This document shows positions 8,310 through 16,426 of a stretch of 46,543 nucleotides of DNA, in pieces. This DNA comes from an uncultured Steroidobacter sp. GTDB lineage: Bacteria; Pseudomonadota; Gammaproteobacteria; Steroidobacterales; Steroidobacteraceae. The translations under genes were made by a program, and so were the position numbers. Where the stretch lies: contig NZ_CALFXI010000017.1 of the NCBI RefSeq assembly GCF_937958065.1, positions 1 to 46,543 on the forward strand, written 5' to 3'. The notes below the pieces were generated by a model. The model was given only the letters and a program-made list of their open reading frames with translations, did no database searches and was not told where the DNA came from. Numbering within the stretch: position 1 is the first letter of the stretch; each line of letters starts with the position of its first letter.

Positions 8310-8346
8310 CCTTGCAGTGTCCGCCGTCCCGGTTGACACTGCAAGG
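8310..8346 (+). promoter_or_regulatory. Perfect hairpin abutting the treA start codon
   Basis: CCTTGCAGTGTC (8310-8321) pairs perfectly with GACACTGCAAGG (8335-8346) around a 13-nt loop. It begins 22 bp after the receptor stop and ends one base before the treA ATG (8348), so it buries the only AAGG near that start. No T-tract follows. It may control translation or mRNA processing between receptor and trehalase, or partly terminate transcription. Confidence 0.6.
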
Positions 8347-8347
8347 C

Positions 8348-9919
8348 ATGCTTCAAAGGGTGCTGAGAGTCGCTTGCATGGGTGTTTGGTTGGCCGGCGC
8401 GACGGTCGCGTCGGCTCAGGAAGCCGTGCCCACGCCGGCCGATGTGTATGGGGAGCTGTTCACCGACGTGCAGCTCGCTGCCGTGTTCCCGGACAGCAAG
8501 TCGTTCACCGATGCGCTGCCCAACCGGCCGCCCGAACAGATCCTGAGCGAATATCGCCAGCTCAAGGGGCAGCCGGGTTTCGACCTGAAAAAGTTCGTTG
8601 CCGAGCGCTTCTCGCCGCCACCGAACGTTGCGTCCGATTTCCATACCGTCGCCGGCCAGGACGTTCGTCGGCACATCGACGAGCTGTGGAAGGTGCTCGA
8701 GCGCAAGCCCGAGGATCAGCGGCCGTATTCTTCGCGCATCGCGCTGCCCTTTCGCTACATCGTGCCGGGCGGGCGCTTCAACGAGATCTATTACTGGGAC
8801 TCGTACTTCACCATGCTGGGCCTGGAAGAAAGCGGCCGGCACGATCTGACCATGGACATGATCGCCAACTTCGGCTGGCTGATCGATCGCTTCGGCCACA
8901 TTCCCAACGGCAATCGCAGCTATTTCCTGAGTCGCTCGCAGCCGCCGTTCTTCGCGGCCATGATCGAGCTGGCGGCGGGCAAGGAAGGGGAGTCGGTCTA
9001 CAGGAAATATCTGCCGCAGCTGGTCCGTGAATATCAGTTCTGGATGGATGGCGCCGAGACCATCGAGCCCGGCACGGCGCACCGGCGCGTCGTGAAGCTC
9101 GCCGATGGGACGGTGATGAACCGATACTTCGACGATAGGAACGTGCCTCGCGAGGAGGCTTATAAAGAGGACGTTGCGACGGCGCGGCTCGCGGGGTCGC
9201 CGGAGATCTATCGGAATCTGCGCGCGGCGGCGGAGAGCGGCTGGGATTTCAGCTCTCGATGGTTCGCCGGGAAAGCGCTCTCGACGATTCGCACGACGGA
9301 TCTGATTCCGCCGGATCTGAACAGCTTGCTGTATCAACTGGAACTGACGATCTCCAAAGCCTGCGCAGCAACCGCCGACTCTTCTTGCGCCGCGGATATG
9401 AAAGCCAAGGCCGCGAACCGGCAGGCGGCGATGACCCGGTATTTGTGGAACGCCAAGGCGGGTGCGTTCACCGATTACGACTGGCGTGCGAAGCGCCTCA
9501 ATTCGCAAGTGACCGCGGCCACGGTCTATCCGCTGTACTTCAAAGTCGCGAGCAAGCAGCAGGCCAAGGCGGTTGCGACTACCGTGCGTTCGACGTTGTT
9601 GAAGCCGCACGGCGTGACGACAACGACGGTCGCGACGGGCGAGCAGTGGGATGAGCCGAATGGTTGGGCGCCGCTGCAGTGGCTTGCCATCAAAGGCTTG
9701 AAGAACTACGGAGAAGATCAGCTCGCGGCCACGATTGCGCAGCGCTGGGTGGGCAAGAACGTTCAGGTGTTCAAGGCCACGGGCAAGTTGGTCGAGAAAT
9801 ACGATGTGGTTTCGGACAAGCCCGGTGGGGGCGGGGAGTATCCGCTCCAGGATGGGTTTGGGTGGACGAACGGTGTGTTGAGGAAGCTGTTGGCGATGTA
9901 TCCGCGGCTGGCGGAGTGA
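8348..9919 (+). CDS. treA: Periplasmic trehalase (GH37)
   Basis: This enzyme hydrolyses alpha,alpha-trehalose to two glucose. A signal peptide (cleavage after ASA, about residue 23) sends it to the periplasm. Both trehalase signatures are present: PGGRFNEIYYWDSY from residue 140, with WD as the conserved core, and QWDEPNGWAP from residue 433. The length of 523 residues is typical. The next in-frame ATG (8378) would remove the charged part of the signal peptide, so 8348 is preferred although it is crowded by the hairpin at 8310-8346. The gene follows the STN receptor on the same strand and converges with fecR. Context suggests import or use of trehalose-type sugars. Confidence 0.93.
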   Translation: MLQRVLRVACMGVWLAGATVASAQEAVPTPADVYGELFTDVQLAAVFPDSKSFTDALPNRPPEQILSEYRQLKGQPGFDLKKFVAERFSPPPNVASDFHTVAGQDVRRHIDELWKVLERKPEDQRPYSSRIALPFRYIVPGGRFNEIYYWDSYFTMLGLEESGRHDLTMDMIANFGWLIDRFGHIPNGNRSYFLSRSQPPFFAAMIELAAGKEGESVYRKYLPQLVREYQFWMDGAETIEPGTAHRRVVKLADGTVMNRYFDDRNVPREEAYKEDVATARLAGSPEIYRNLRAAAESGWDFSSRWFAGKALSTIRTTDLIPPDLNSLLYQLELTISKACAATADSSCAADMKAKAANRQAAMTRYLWNAKAGAFTDYDWRAKRLNSQVTAATVYPLYFKVASKQQAKAVATTVRSTLLKPHGVTTTTVATGEQWDEPNGWAPLQWLAIKGLKNYGEDQLAATIAQRWVGKNVQVFKATGKLVEKYDVVSDKPGGGGEYPLQDGFGWTNGVLRKLLAMYPRLAE

Positions 9920-9935
9920 GAGTCGGCGTTCGGAG

Positions 9936-10151
9936 TTAAGAGGACGTTGGTGGTCTGCGGCGTCGGGAGTGACCTACCTCGTCCCGGTGCTGGGAAGCGC
10001 CTACGACCCTCCCGGCGCCGCGAACCACCGACGCCTCCGACGACGAGGCCGAGAAGACCCACACTCTGCGCGGCCGGACCACCGACGCCTGCGACGACAA
10101 GGTCTGAGAAGACCCACCGTCCCCGCGACCGGACCACCCACGTCTCTTAAA
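9936..10151. repeat. Dispersed repeat copy B with inverted ends between convergent genes
   Basis: The gap between treA and fecR is filled by repeat sequence. The left end (9936-9974) is a reversed copy of window positions 19-56: 35 of 39 aligned positions match. A forward copy starts at 9985 (CGGTGC...) and resembles 1-52. The core ACCACCGACGCCT occurs at 10024 and 10078, and as ACCACCCACGTCT at 10133, a 54-55 bp step. The outer ends TTAAGAGGACGTTGGTGG (9936-9953) and CCACCCACGTCTCTTAA (10134-10150) form a near-perfect inverted repeat. It may act as a bidirectional transcription end. No gene is visible. Confidence 0.7.
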
Positions 10152-10160
10152 CCGTCGCGG

Positions 10161-11234
10161 TCAGCGCGAGCTGACAACCCACCCCTCCGCGTCGTTGCGA
10201 ACCTCCAGCGTTTCATCGCCCTTCAAGAACTCCGCCAGCGACGCCGGATCCGTCGCATCGAACACGCCATTGATCTTCCTCTCGGCCACTGCTGGGTCTT
10301 CGATGCGGATCGTTCGCGGGCTGTAGCGGGCGAACTCGGCAGCTGCTGCGGACAGCGGCGTGTCTTCGAAGATCAGTCTTCGTTCCGTCCACGAAGTCAC
10401 CTTGTCCGTATCACGCAGCGACACACGGATGGCAGGCTGAGCTTTGGCGACGATCAACTGATCGCCGACAGCCAGCTCAAACTCGCTGACAGCCTTCGCG
10501 CTCGCGGCCGCTGACCGCTCGGCGGCGTCGCGCTGATTCACGCGCACGCGGCCTTCCAGCACCGTCACGACCGTGCGTGAATCATTGGCCTTCACGTTGA
10601 ACGCCGTGCCAACCGCGACGATGTCGGTTGCGCCGGTGCGCACGCGGAATGGACGGTTTGGATCTTTGGCAACGCGGAAGATCGCTTCGCCCTCCAGTAA
10701 CTCGATGGCTCGAAGGTGAGCTTCGAAATGCGCCCGCAAGCGGGACCGACTGTTGAGCTCGACCACCGAACCGTCTTCCAACGTGATGGAGCGCTGCTCG
10801 CCCACGGCAGTCACATATTCCGGCGCGAGCCACTCTTGGATCTGTGCGCGCCCGGCAATCAATCCAACCAGAACCACTACGCATGCAACCGCAGCTGCCA
10901 TCGACCATCGCACGATCTTGCGCTCGGGACGAGCGACGAACACGGTGGGTTGATCGAGCGGCGTCACATTCGCTTCAGCGCTAGCTTTCGCCTCCGCAAT
11001 GAGCCGCGCGACATCCGCATCAGGCCACAGCTCGCGCTGACTCATGCGCCCGGTGAGCCGACTCAGTCGCAGGAACTCGTCCACATGCTGGCCCGATGCG
11101 CGCAGCCAGGCGAAAAACTGCTGGCGCTCGGGCTCGGTGCAGTTCTCATCCGACAGCACCGACAGCCAGTGCGCGGCGCACTGCCGGGCGTGCGTCGTGG
11201 CTGGATCTGGTGTGTTGTCTCGATCGGGGTGCAT
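10161..11234 (-). CDS. FecR-type anti-sigma/sigma-regulator
   Basis: FecR proteins pass a signal from the STN domain of a TonB receptor to a cytoplasmic ECF sigma factor. The 357-residue protein has the expected order: a cytoplasmic DUF4880-like N-domain (about 15-65, AAHWLSVLSDE, FFAWLRASGQHVDEFLRL), one membrane helix (about 111-128), the periplasmic FecR domain (TAVGEQRSITLEDGSVVELN, GEAIFRVAKDPNRPFRVRTG) and a C-terminal STN-like DUF4974 domain (about 285-357). The sigma gene lies 3 bp upstream. Its likely partner receptor is the STN receptor at 5532-8288, although the pair is transcribed toward that receptor rather than with it. Confidence 0.88.
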   Translation of the reverse strand: MHPDRDNTPDPATTHARQCAAHWLSVLSDENCTEPERQQFFAWLRASGQHVDEFLRLSRLTGRMSQRELWPDADVARLIAEAKASAEANVTPLDQPTVFVARPERKIVRWSMAAAVACVVVLVGLIAGRAQIQEWLAPEYVTAVGEQRSITLEDGSVVELNSRSRLRAHFEAHLRAIELLEGEAIFRVAKDPNRPFRVRTGATDIVAVGTAFNVKANDSRTVVTVLEGRVRVNQRDAAERSAAASAKAVSEFELAVGDQLIVAKAQPAIRVSLRDTDKVTSWTERRLIFEDTPLSAAAAEFARYSPRTIRIEDPAVAERKINGVFDATDPASLAEFLKGDETLEVRNDAEGWVVSSR

Positions 11235-11237
11235 GGG

Positions 11238-11738
11238 TCAGTCGAACTCGATGTGCTCGCGGAGGTGGGCGTAGCCAGTGGTCAACATTCGTCGGACCAT
11301 GCGTGGCGTGATGCCCAGGTGGTTGGCAATTTCGTCGTGAGACATGTCCTCACGCAGCTTCAGGTAGACCACCGCTCGGACCATGGGCGTCATCGTCTGC
11401 AAGGCCGAGTCGAGCTGCGCCTTGAATTGCGCGTCGTCGAGCAGCGATTCCGGGGTGGCGGTCGCGACCAGGGTTTCCAGCTCGGCGTCGCTGTGCGGCC
11501 GGGCGTGGACGGCTCGCATCCGCCATTCCTGGGCAACGTTGCTGGCAACCCGGTACAGGTAGGCCTGCGGCTCCTTGATGTGCTCGATCTGTTCGACCCG
11601 GAGCAGGCGGACGTACACCTCCTGGGCCAGGTCCTGCGGGTCGATGCGGCCTGGCAGGCGGCGGCGCAGATAGCGCGTCAGGCCCGCGTTCCAGTGGCGG
11701 GCCCATTCGGCGATGCGTTGACTGCGGCCCGAGGGCAT
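11238..11738 (-). CDS. ECF sigma factor, FecI-like
   Basis: The 166-residue protein has sigma region 2 (DPQDLAQEVYVRLLRVEQI at about 33-51, AYLYRVASNVAQEW) and region 4 (MSHDEIANHLGITPRMVRRMLTTGYAHLR at the C-terminus, cited in part). No region 3 is present, as in all ECF factors. It precedes fecR with a 3-bp gap, the usual FecI-FecR order. It should direct RNA polymerase to the promoter of the receptor/trehalase genes when released by FecR; this target is inferred. It is divergent from the pirin pair. Confidence 0.87.
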   Translation of the reverse strand: MPSGRSQRIAEWARHWNAGLTRYLRRRLPGRIDPQDLAQEVYVRLLRVEQIEHIKEPQAYLYRVASNVAQEWRMRAVHARPHSDAELETLVATATPESLLDDAQFKAQLDSALQTMTPMVRAVVYLKLREDMSHDEIANHLGITPRMVRRMLTTGYAHLREHIEFD

Positions 11739-11895
11739 GTCGGCGGACGTTTCCCGGATGGCTTCTGCAGGGTTCTGGGGCTATGAGGGGGCGAGGGCCG
11801 AAACCTGCCCGGAGCATAAGATTTATCGCGGGGGCGTGCTATTTCCGAGGGTGGCCGCGGCGTACCTTGAGGCCCATCGAAACAGGAGGCCGACC

Positions 11896-12618
11896 ATGCA
11901 GAACATCCGACGCAGCAACGAACGCGGCTATGCCGATCACGGCTGGCTGAAGTCCTTTCACACGTTCTCGTTCGCCGATTACTACGATCCGCGGCACATC
12001 GAGTTCGGCGCCCTGCGCGTGATCAACGAGGATCGCGTGGCCGCCGGCGCGGGGTTCGGGACGCACGGGCATCGGGACATGGAGATCATCAGCTACGTGC
12101 TGGATGGCGAGCTGGCGCACAAGGATTCGATGGGCTCCGGCGAGACCATCCGTCCGGGCGACGTCCAGCGTATGAGTGCCGGTCGTGGCGTCACGCACAG
12201 TGAGTTCAATCCGTCGCGCGAGCGGCCGGTGCATTTCCTGCAGATCTGGATTCAGCCGAATCAGCGGGGCGTGCAGCCGAGCTACGAGCAGAAGCACTTC
12301 GCGGACGAGGAGAAGCGCGGCAAGCTGCGGCTGATCGCTTCGCCCGATGGTGCGCAGGGCTCGGTGACGATTCACCAGGATGCGAAAGTGTATGCCGGCT
12401 TGTTCAACGGCGCGGAGCAGGTGGAGTTTCCGATCGGCGCCGACCGTCAGGTGTATTTGCACGTGGCGCGCGGCACGGTGACGGCGAATGACAACGTGCT
12501 CAATGCCGGTGACGCCCTGGCGCTGACCGACACCGCCGCGTTGTCCCTGACTAATGGAGCGAACGCCGAGGTGCTACTGTTCGACCTGCAGCGAGTTCCC
12601 ACTGGAGTGCGGCAGTGA
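11896..12618 (+). CDS. Pirin family protein, YhhW-type
   Basis: A bicupin of 240 residues. The metal-binding residues of the N-terminal cupin are all present: His57 and His59 (GTHGHRDMEIISYVLDGEL), His101 and Glu103 (AGRGVTHSEFN), the same spacing as in E. coli YhhW, which has quercetin 2,3-dioxygenase activity in vitro. The start at 11896 has a perfect AGGAGG six bases upstream. The stop overlaps the GTG start of the second pirin. The physiological substrate is not known. The two pirins could form a heteromer or simply be a duplicated unit. Confidence 0.9.
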   Translation: MQNIRRSNERGYADHGWLKSFHTFSFADYYDPRHIEFGALRVINEDRVAAGAGFGTHGHRDMEIISYVLDGELAHKDSMGSGETIRPGDVQRMSAGRGVTHSEFNPSRERPVHFLQIWIQPNQRGVQPSYEQKHFADEEKRGKLRLIASPDGAQGSVTIHQDAKVYAGLFNGAEQVEFPIGADRQVYLHVARGTVTANDNVLNAGDALALTDTAALSLTNGANAEVLLFDLQRVPTGVRQ

Positions 12619-13514
12619 CCATCGAGTTGATGATTCCTTCGCGACGCAAGGACCTGGGCGGCTTCGAAGTCGGCCGGGTCCTGCCCTGGACCCAGCGTCG
12701 CATGGTTGGACCGTTCATTTTTTTCGACCACATGGGGCCGGTGAATCTTCCGCCCCAGGTGCCGCGCAAGACCGATGTGAGGCCGCACCCTCACATCGGC
12801 CTGTCCACCATCACGTATCTGTACGAGGGCGAGATCGTGCATCGGGACAGCGTCGGTTTTCATCAGACCATCCGGCCCGGTGAAGTGAACTGGATGACGG
12901 CCGGCCGCGGCATCAGCCATTCGGAGCGCTTCGACAGCATGCGCGAGACGGGCGGTTCGATGCACGGCATTCAGGCGTGGGTTGCCTTGCCGGAAACGGC
13001 GGAAGAAACATCGCCGGCCTTCGTGCACTTCGACGCGCATCAGTTGCCGTCGCATGCGGACCAGGGCTTCAGCATCAAAGTCATCGCCGGTTCGGCGTAT
13101 GGCATGACCAGCCCGGTGACGACGCATTCGCCGTTGTTCTATGTGCACCTCGATCTGGATGCCGGGCGCACGACCGACGTTTGCGGTGGTTACAGCGAGC
13201 GCGCCGTGTTCGTGGCGAAGGGTTCGGTGCGCATCGATGGCGAGCAGTACCAGGCGGGACAGATGGCGGTGTTGTCGCCCGGCGCCATGCCGGCGATCAC
13301 TGCGATCGAGCCGTCGATCGTGATGCTGCTCGGGGGCGAAGCGCTCGGACCGCGCCATATCTGGTGGAACTTCGTGTCTTCGAGCCACGAACGGATCGAG
13401 CAGGCGAAAGCGGACTGGAAAGCGGGGCGCATCCAGCTGCCGGTCGGGGACGATCAGGAGTTCATTCCGTTGCCGGAAGATCCGCCGAAGCCGAAACCGG
13501 AGCCGATGTCGTAA
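12615..13514 (+). CDS. Pirin family protein, classical type
   Basis: The second bicupin, 299 residues, starts at a GTG inside the stop of the first pirin (GTGA overlap), so translation is coupled. Metal ligands by motif are His58 and His60 (RPHPHIGLSTITYLYEGE), His102 and Glu104 (AGRGISHSER), matching classical pirins such as the human protein. The C-terminal extension is proline- and lysine-rich (PEDPPKPKPEPMS). Pirins bind iron or other metals and have been linked to redox sensing or quercetinase activity; the role here is unknown. It ends at a perfect hairpin terminator shared with the convergent kinase gene. Confidence 0.9.
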   Translation: MTIELMIPSRRKDLGGFEVGRVLPWTQRRMVGPFIFFDHMGPVNLPPQVPRKTDVRPHPHIGLSTITYLYEGEIVHRDSVGFHQTIRPGEVNWMTAGRGISHSERFDSMRETGGSMHGIQAWVALPETAEETSPAFVHFDAHQLPSHADQGFSIKVIAGSAYGMTSPVTTHSPLFYVHLDLDAGRTTDVCGGYSERAVFVAKGSVRIDGEQYQAGQMAVLSPGAMPAITAIEPSIVMLLGGEALGPRHIWWNFVSSSHERIEQAKADWKAGRIQLPVGDDQEFIPLPEDPPKPKPEPMS

Positions 13515-13521
13515 GACCGAT

Positions 13522-13560
13522 GCGGCGGTGATGCCATCCAGATCGATACATCACCGCCGC
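13522..13560. terminator. Bidirectional hairpin between convergent genes
   Basis: GCGGCGGTGATG (13522-13533) and CATCACCGCCGC (13549-13560) are a perfect 12-bp stem with a 15-nt loop, placed 7 bp after the second pirin stop and 17 bp past the kinase stop. No long T-tract is present on either side. The position between two convergent genes supports a terminator role. Confidence 0.65.
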
Positions 13561-13577
13561 CTGGACCTGGCGCATGC

Positions 13578-14987
13578 TCAGTTCGGTGGCTGAGTTTCGG
13601 CGGCGAGTTCGGTCGTGACCGATGGTTCTTCATGCTCGATCGCAGCCGGCCGGGGCGCGGGCTGCGGAATCACGGTCGCGGTTTCAAAACGCATGCGCGC
13701 GATCAATCCCGAACCATCGGTGCGATTGATCAACTCCAGTCCAATGCGATTGCGGTCCGCGGCGTTCTTGGCGATCGCCAGACCGAGTCCGCTGCCTTCC
13801 GTGTCCGCGCCCTCGATGCGGAAGAATCGATCGAAGACCCGAGGCAGCAGCTCGGCCGGAATGCCAGTGCCGTTATCGGCGATCTCCACGGTCACGACAC
13901 CCGTGTCTCGGTGCAGGGTCACGTCGACGATGCCGCCGGCCGGCGTGTAACGAAGCGCGTTGTCCAGCAAGTTGTGAATCAGGCTGCGCAGCTCGTCTTC
14001 GTTGGCGTGCACCGTCGCATCGATATCCGCCGCGTAGCCCAGATCGATACTGCGCTTGTCCGCGAGCGCCATGAACTCCGCGATGCTGGACTTGAGCATG
14101 CCATCCAGCTGAATCAGGACCGGCGGATCTGCCGGTCGCGGCGATTCCTGGCGTGCCAGTCGCAGCAACTGCTCGACCAATCGTTTGGTGCGCGCCAGGC
14201 CCGCTTCCAGCTGCTTCAGCTGCTCGGCCGACGCTTCCGGCAGGCGCGATTTCAGATTCTCCAGCTGCAAGCTCATCGCCGTGATCGGCGTGCGAAGCTC
14301 GTGTGCCGCATCCTGCACGAAGCGGCGCTGCGCGGCGAATGCATTCCGCAGCCGTGCAAGCAACGTGTTCACTGCCAGCACCAGCGGCTGGATCTCGTAA
14401 GGCGCATGCTCCGCGGGCAGCTCGGTCAAACGGTGCTCATCCTGTTGGGCGGCTGCGCGCGAGATCAGTTCGAGACGGCGAACCGCGGGTCGCATGCCGA
14501 ACCATAGAAAGATGCCCGAGATCGGAATCATCAGCAGCACCGGCAGGGCCATCTGCAATGCCTGCGACTTCACCAGATGACGGCGGAAATACAGGCTCTG
14601 TGCGCTCTGCACGGTGCGATCCGGCGATTGCAGCGTGTACACGCGCCAGCGCGAATCGCCGATGGTGACGTCATGGAACCCTTGCGAAGACTGTCGCTGC
14701 AGATCCAGCTCGGGCCAGGACGTCGCGACCAGCCGGTGGTTGCGATCCCAGATCTGCACGAACATGTCGCCCTTGTCGACCACGTTGTAGCGGGTGAGCG
14801 GCCGTAACACCGGCGCCGAGCCGGAAGCTCCGGCGTGCGAGTCGGCGAACAGTCGCAGCTGGTTGTCCATGAAGATGCTGACCATGCTGCCGAAGACAAA
14901 GTACGTCACGGTCGCCGCGGCGATGGCCGCCACTACATAGAGTGGCAGCAGCCAGGTCATGAGTTGTTTGCGCAGCGATTTCTTCAT
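13578..14987 (-). CDS. Sensor histidine kinase, QseC/PmrB-like
   Basis: The 469-residue kinase starts at an ATG that overlaps the stop of the response regulator (ATGA). A longer frame exists but lacks support. Order: membrane helix (about 12-35), periplasmic sensor (about 36-155, GDMFVQIWDRNHRLVATSW), second helix (about 157-177), HAMP-like linker, HisKA with His229 in DAAHELRTP, and HATPase with NLLDNALRYTP, DNGTGIP and GSGLGLAIAKN. This is the layout of the QseC/PmrB group that pairs with OmpR-type regulators. The signal is unknown. PmrB relatives control lipid A modification, and eptA-like and arnT-like genes lie at 29683-33262, so a link is possible but unproven. Confidence 0.9.
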   Translation of the reverse strand: MKKSLRKQLMTWLLPLYVVAAIAAATVTYFVFGSMVSIFMDNQLRLFADSHAGASGSAPVLRPLTRYNVVDKGDMFVQIWDRNHRLVATSWPELDLQRQSSQGFHDVTIGDSRWRVYTLQSPDRTVQSAQSLYFRRHLVKSQALQMALPVLLMIPISGIFLWFGMRPAVRRLELISRAAAQQDEHRLTELPAEHAPYEIQPLVLAVNTLLARLRNAFAAQRRFVQDAAHELRTPITAMSLQLENLKSRLPEASAEQLKQLEAGLARTKRLVEQLLRLARQESPRPADPPVLIQLDGMLKSSIAEFMALADKRSIDLGYAADIDATVHANEDELRSLIHNLLDNALRYTPAGGIVDVTLHRDTGVVTVEIADNGTGIPAELLPRVFDRFFRIEGADTEGSGLGLAIAKNAADRNRIGLELINRTDGSGLIARMRFETATVIPQPAPRPAAIEHEEPSVTTELAAETQPPN

Positions 14988-15649
14988 GACGCGTCCTTGC
15001 TGACGCGCCACCCGAGGCCGCGCACGTTGCGAATCACATCGGCGCCGAGCTTGCGGCGGACGCCGTGGATCAGAACTTCGACCGCATTGCTGCTGACCTC
15101 TTCGCCCCAGCCATACAGCCGCTCCTCCAATTGAGCGCGTGACAGGATCGCGCCCGGGCGTTCGAGCAGCGCATGCATGAGTCGGAATTCCTTCGCGGAC
15201 AGCAGGATCGAGGTGCCGGCGTGAGTCAGCTCGCGGCTGGAAAGATCCAGCTGAGTCTGCGCCGTGCCGATGGTCGATTGCGCGTGCCCGCCGACTCTGC
15301 GAACGATGGCCCGCATCCGCGCCAGCAGCTCGCGCATCTCGAACGGCTTGACCAGGTAGTCATCCGCGCCGACATCCAAACCTTCGACGCGATCGTCGAC
15401 GCCGTCCCGCGCCGTCAGCACCAGCATGGGGGTGCGATCGCCGTCCTGTCGCGCCCGGCGCAAAACTTCGAGGCCCGAGCGGCGTGGCAATCCCAGGTCC
15501 AGCAGCACGGCCGCATAGCCGCCCTGGGCCAGGGCATCCTGCGCCAGCACGCCGTCTTTCACCCAATCGACGGTCAGGCCATTCTCGGTCAGTGCCTGTC
15601 TGAGGCTCTGACCGATCATGTTGTCATCTTCAACCAGCAGGACGCGCAT
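14984..15649 (-). CDS. OmpR-family response regulator, QseB/PmrA-like
   Basis: A 221-residue regulator. The receiver domain begins MRVLLVEDDNMIG with the acidic pair, the phosphoacceptor is Asp51 (LLDLGLP) and Lys is in LVKPFEM. The C-terminal winged-helix DNA-binding domain spans about 125-218 (LSAKEFRLMHALLERPG, SNAVEVLIHGVRRKLG, IRNVRGLGWRV). It is the first gene of the pair, with a 4-bp overlap with the kinase. The chosen ATG at 15649 has a perfect hairpin immediately before it and no clear ribosome-binding site; no better ATG lies upstream. Confidence 0.92.
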   Translation of the reverse strand: MRVLLVEDDNMIGQSLRQALTENGLTVDWVKDGVLAQDALAQGGYAAVLLDLGLPRRSGLEVLRRARQDGDRTPMLVLTARDGVDDRVEGLDVGADDYLVKPFEMRELLARMRAIVRRVGGHAQSTIGTAQTQLDLSSRELTHAGTSILLSAKEFRLMHALLERPGAILSRAQLEERLYGWGEEVSSNAVEVLIHGVRRKLGADVIRNVRGLGWRVSKDAS

Positions 15650-15652
15650 GCG

Positions 15653-15678
15653 CCGCACGTTCGAGGACGAACGTGCGG
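15653..15678 (-). promoter_or_regulatory. Perfect hairpin abutting the response-regulator start
   Basis: CCGCACGTTCG (15653-15663) and CGAACGTGCGG (15668-15678) pair perfectly around a 4-nt loop. On the minus strand the stem ends three bases before the ATG at 15649, where a ribosome-binding site would be. It lies between azoR and the two-component genes. It could terminate azoR, act as a palindromic operator for the regulator itself, or fold in the RNA and limit translation. Confidence 0.6.
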
Positions 15679-15713
15679 CTGTCAAGATGTGCGTTCACGA
15701 ATCGCCGCAAGGA

Positions 15714-16322
15714 TCACGCGGCGCGGGGGAGCAGTTCTCCGATCGCGTTGTGCGCCTGAGCCAGGCTCTTTTCGCGGGTTTCATCGCCCATGCCCAGCCC
15801 CTCGGCAAAGATGAAGCTCACATCGGTGATGCCGAGGAAGCCGAGGAACTGCTTCAGGTACGGCGTCTGCGTGTCGGCCGCGTCGGCGTAGAAGCCGCCG
15901 CGAGTGATGAACACATATGCCTTCTTGCCCTTGAGCAATCCTTCCGGGCCGGCGGCGGTGTATCGAAACGTCACGCCGGCACGCGCGATGTGATCGAAGT
16001 ACGCGCGCAGCGTCGAGGGCACGCTGAAGTTGTACATCGGCACCGCGAACACGATGGTATCGGCGCTCTTGATCTCCTCGATCAGCGCATCGGAATACGC
16101 GCTCAAAGCACGCTGTTCTTCAGTGCGAGCATCGGGCTGCGACAGAAACGCCTGGAAGCGCTCCGCCGTGAGGTGCGGGACCGGCTCGCTGGCGAGATCA
16201 CGCGTGATGACGCGGGTTTCGGGATGCCGGGCCTGCCAGTCGGTGACGAAACGCTGGGCGAGGCGGGAAGACTGACCGTTGGCGCCGGCCAGGCTGGCAT
16301 TGATTTGTAGCAAAGTGGACAT
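15714..16322 (-). CDS. azoR: FMN-dependent NADH-azoreductase
   Basis: The 202-residue flavodoxin-like enzyme reduces azo compounds and quinones with NADH. The start MSTLLQINASLAGANGQSSRLA carries the FMN phosphate-binding loop, in the usual position after strand 1. Further family motifs are FAVPMYNFSVPSTLRAYFDHIARAG (in part) and KKAYVFITRGGFY. The length is that of E. coli AzoR (201). It is divergent from a LysR regulator 104 bp away, a common arrangement for azoreductase/quinone reductase genes, and lies upstream of the two-component genes on the same strand. Confidence 0.92.
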   Translation of the reverse strand: MSTLLQINASLAGANGQSSRLAQRFVTDWQARHPETRVITRDLASEPVPHLTAERFQAFLSQPDARTEEQRALSAYSDALIEEIKSADTIVFAVPMYNFSVPSTLRAYFDHIARAGVTFRYTAAGPEGLLKGKKAYVFITRGGFYADAADTQTPYLKQFLGFLGITDVSFIFAEGLGMGDETREKSLAQAHNAIGELLPRAA

Positions 16323-16353
16323 GTGACCTCCGAATCAGCCTCGTTTTCAGTGG

Positions 16354-16375
16354 TCACTATTTAAGTATTGAGTGA
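16354..16375. promoter_or_regulatory. AT-rich dyad in the azoR/LysR divergent region
   Basis: TCACT (16354-16358) and AGTGA (16371-16375) are perfect complements flanking an AT-rich 12-bp spacer, in the only AT-rich part of the divergent gap. LysR boxes are often imperfect dyads with AT-rich centres. This is a candidate operator only. Confidence 0.35.
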
Positions 16376-16426
16376 ACCGATAAAAAAGCTGAAGATTTCG
16401 GGGTAATTCATCGAACGGGTCGATAG

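Noticed and set aside
11737..11895. Upstream start for the first pirin
   Set aside because: The ATG at 11896 has a perfect AGGAGG and gives metal-ligand numbering matching YhhW.
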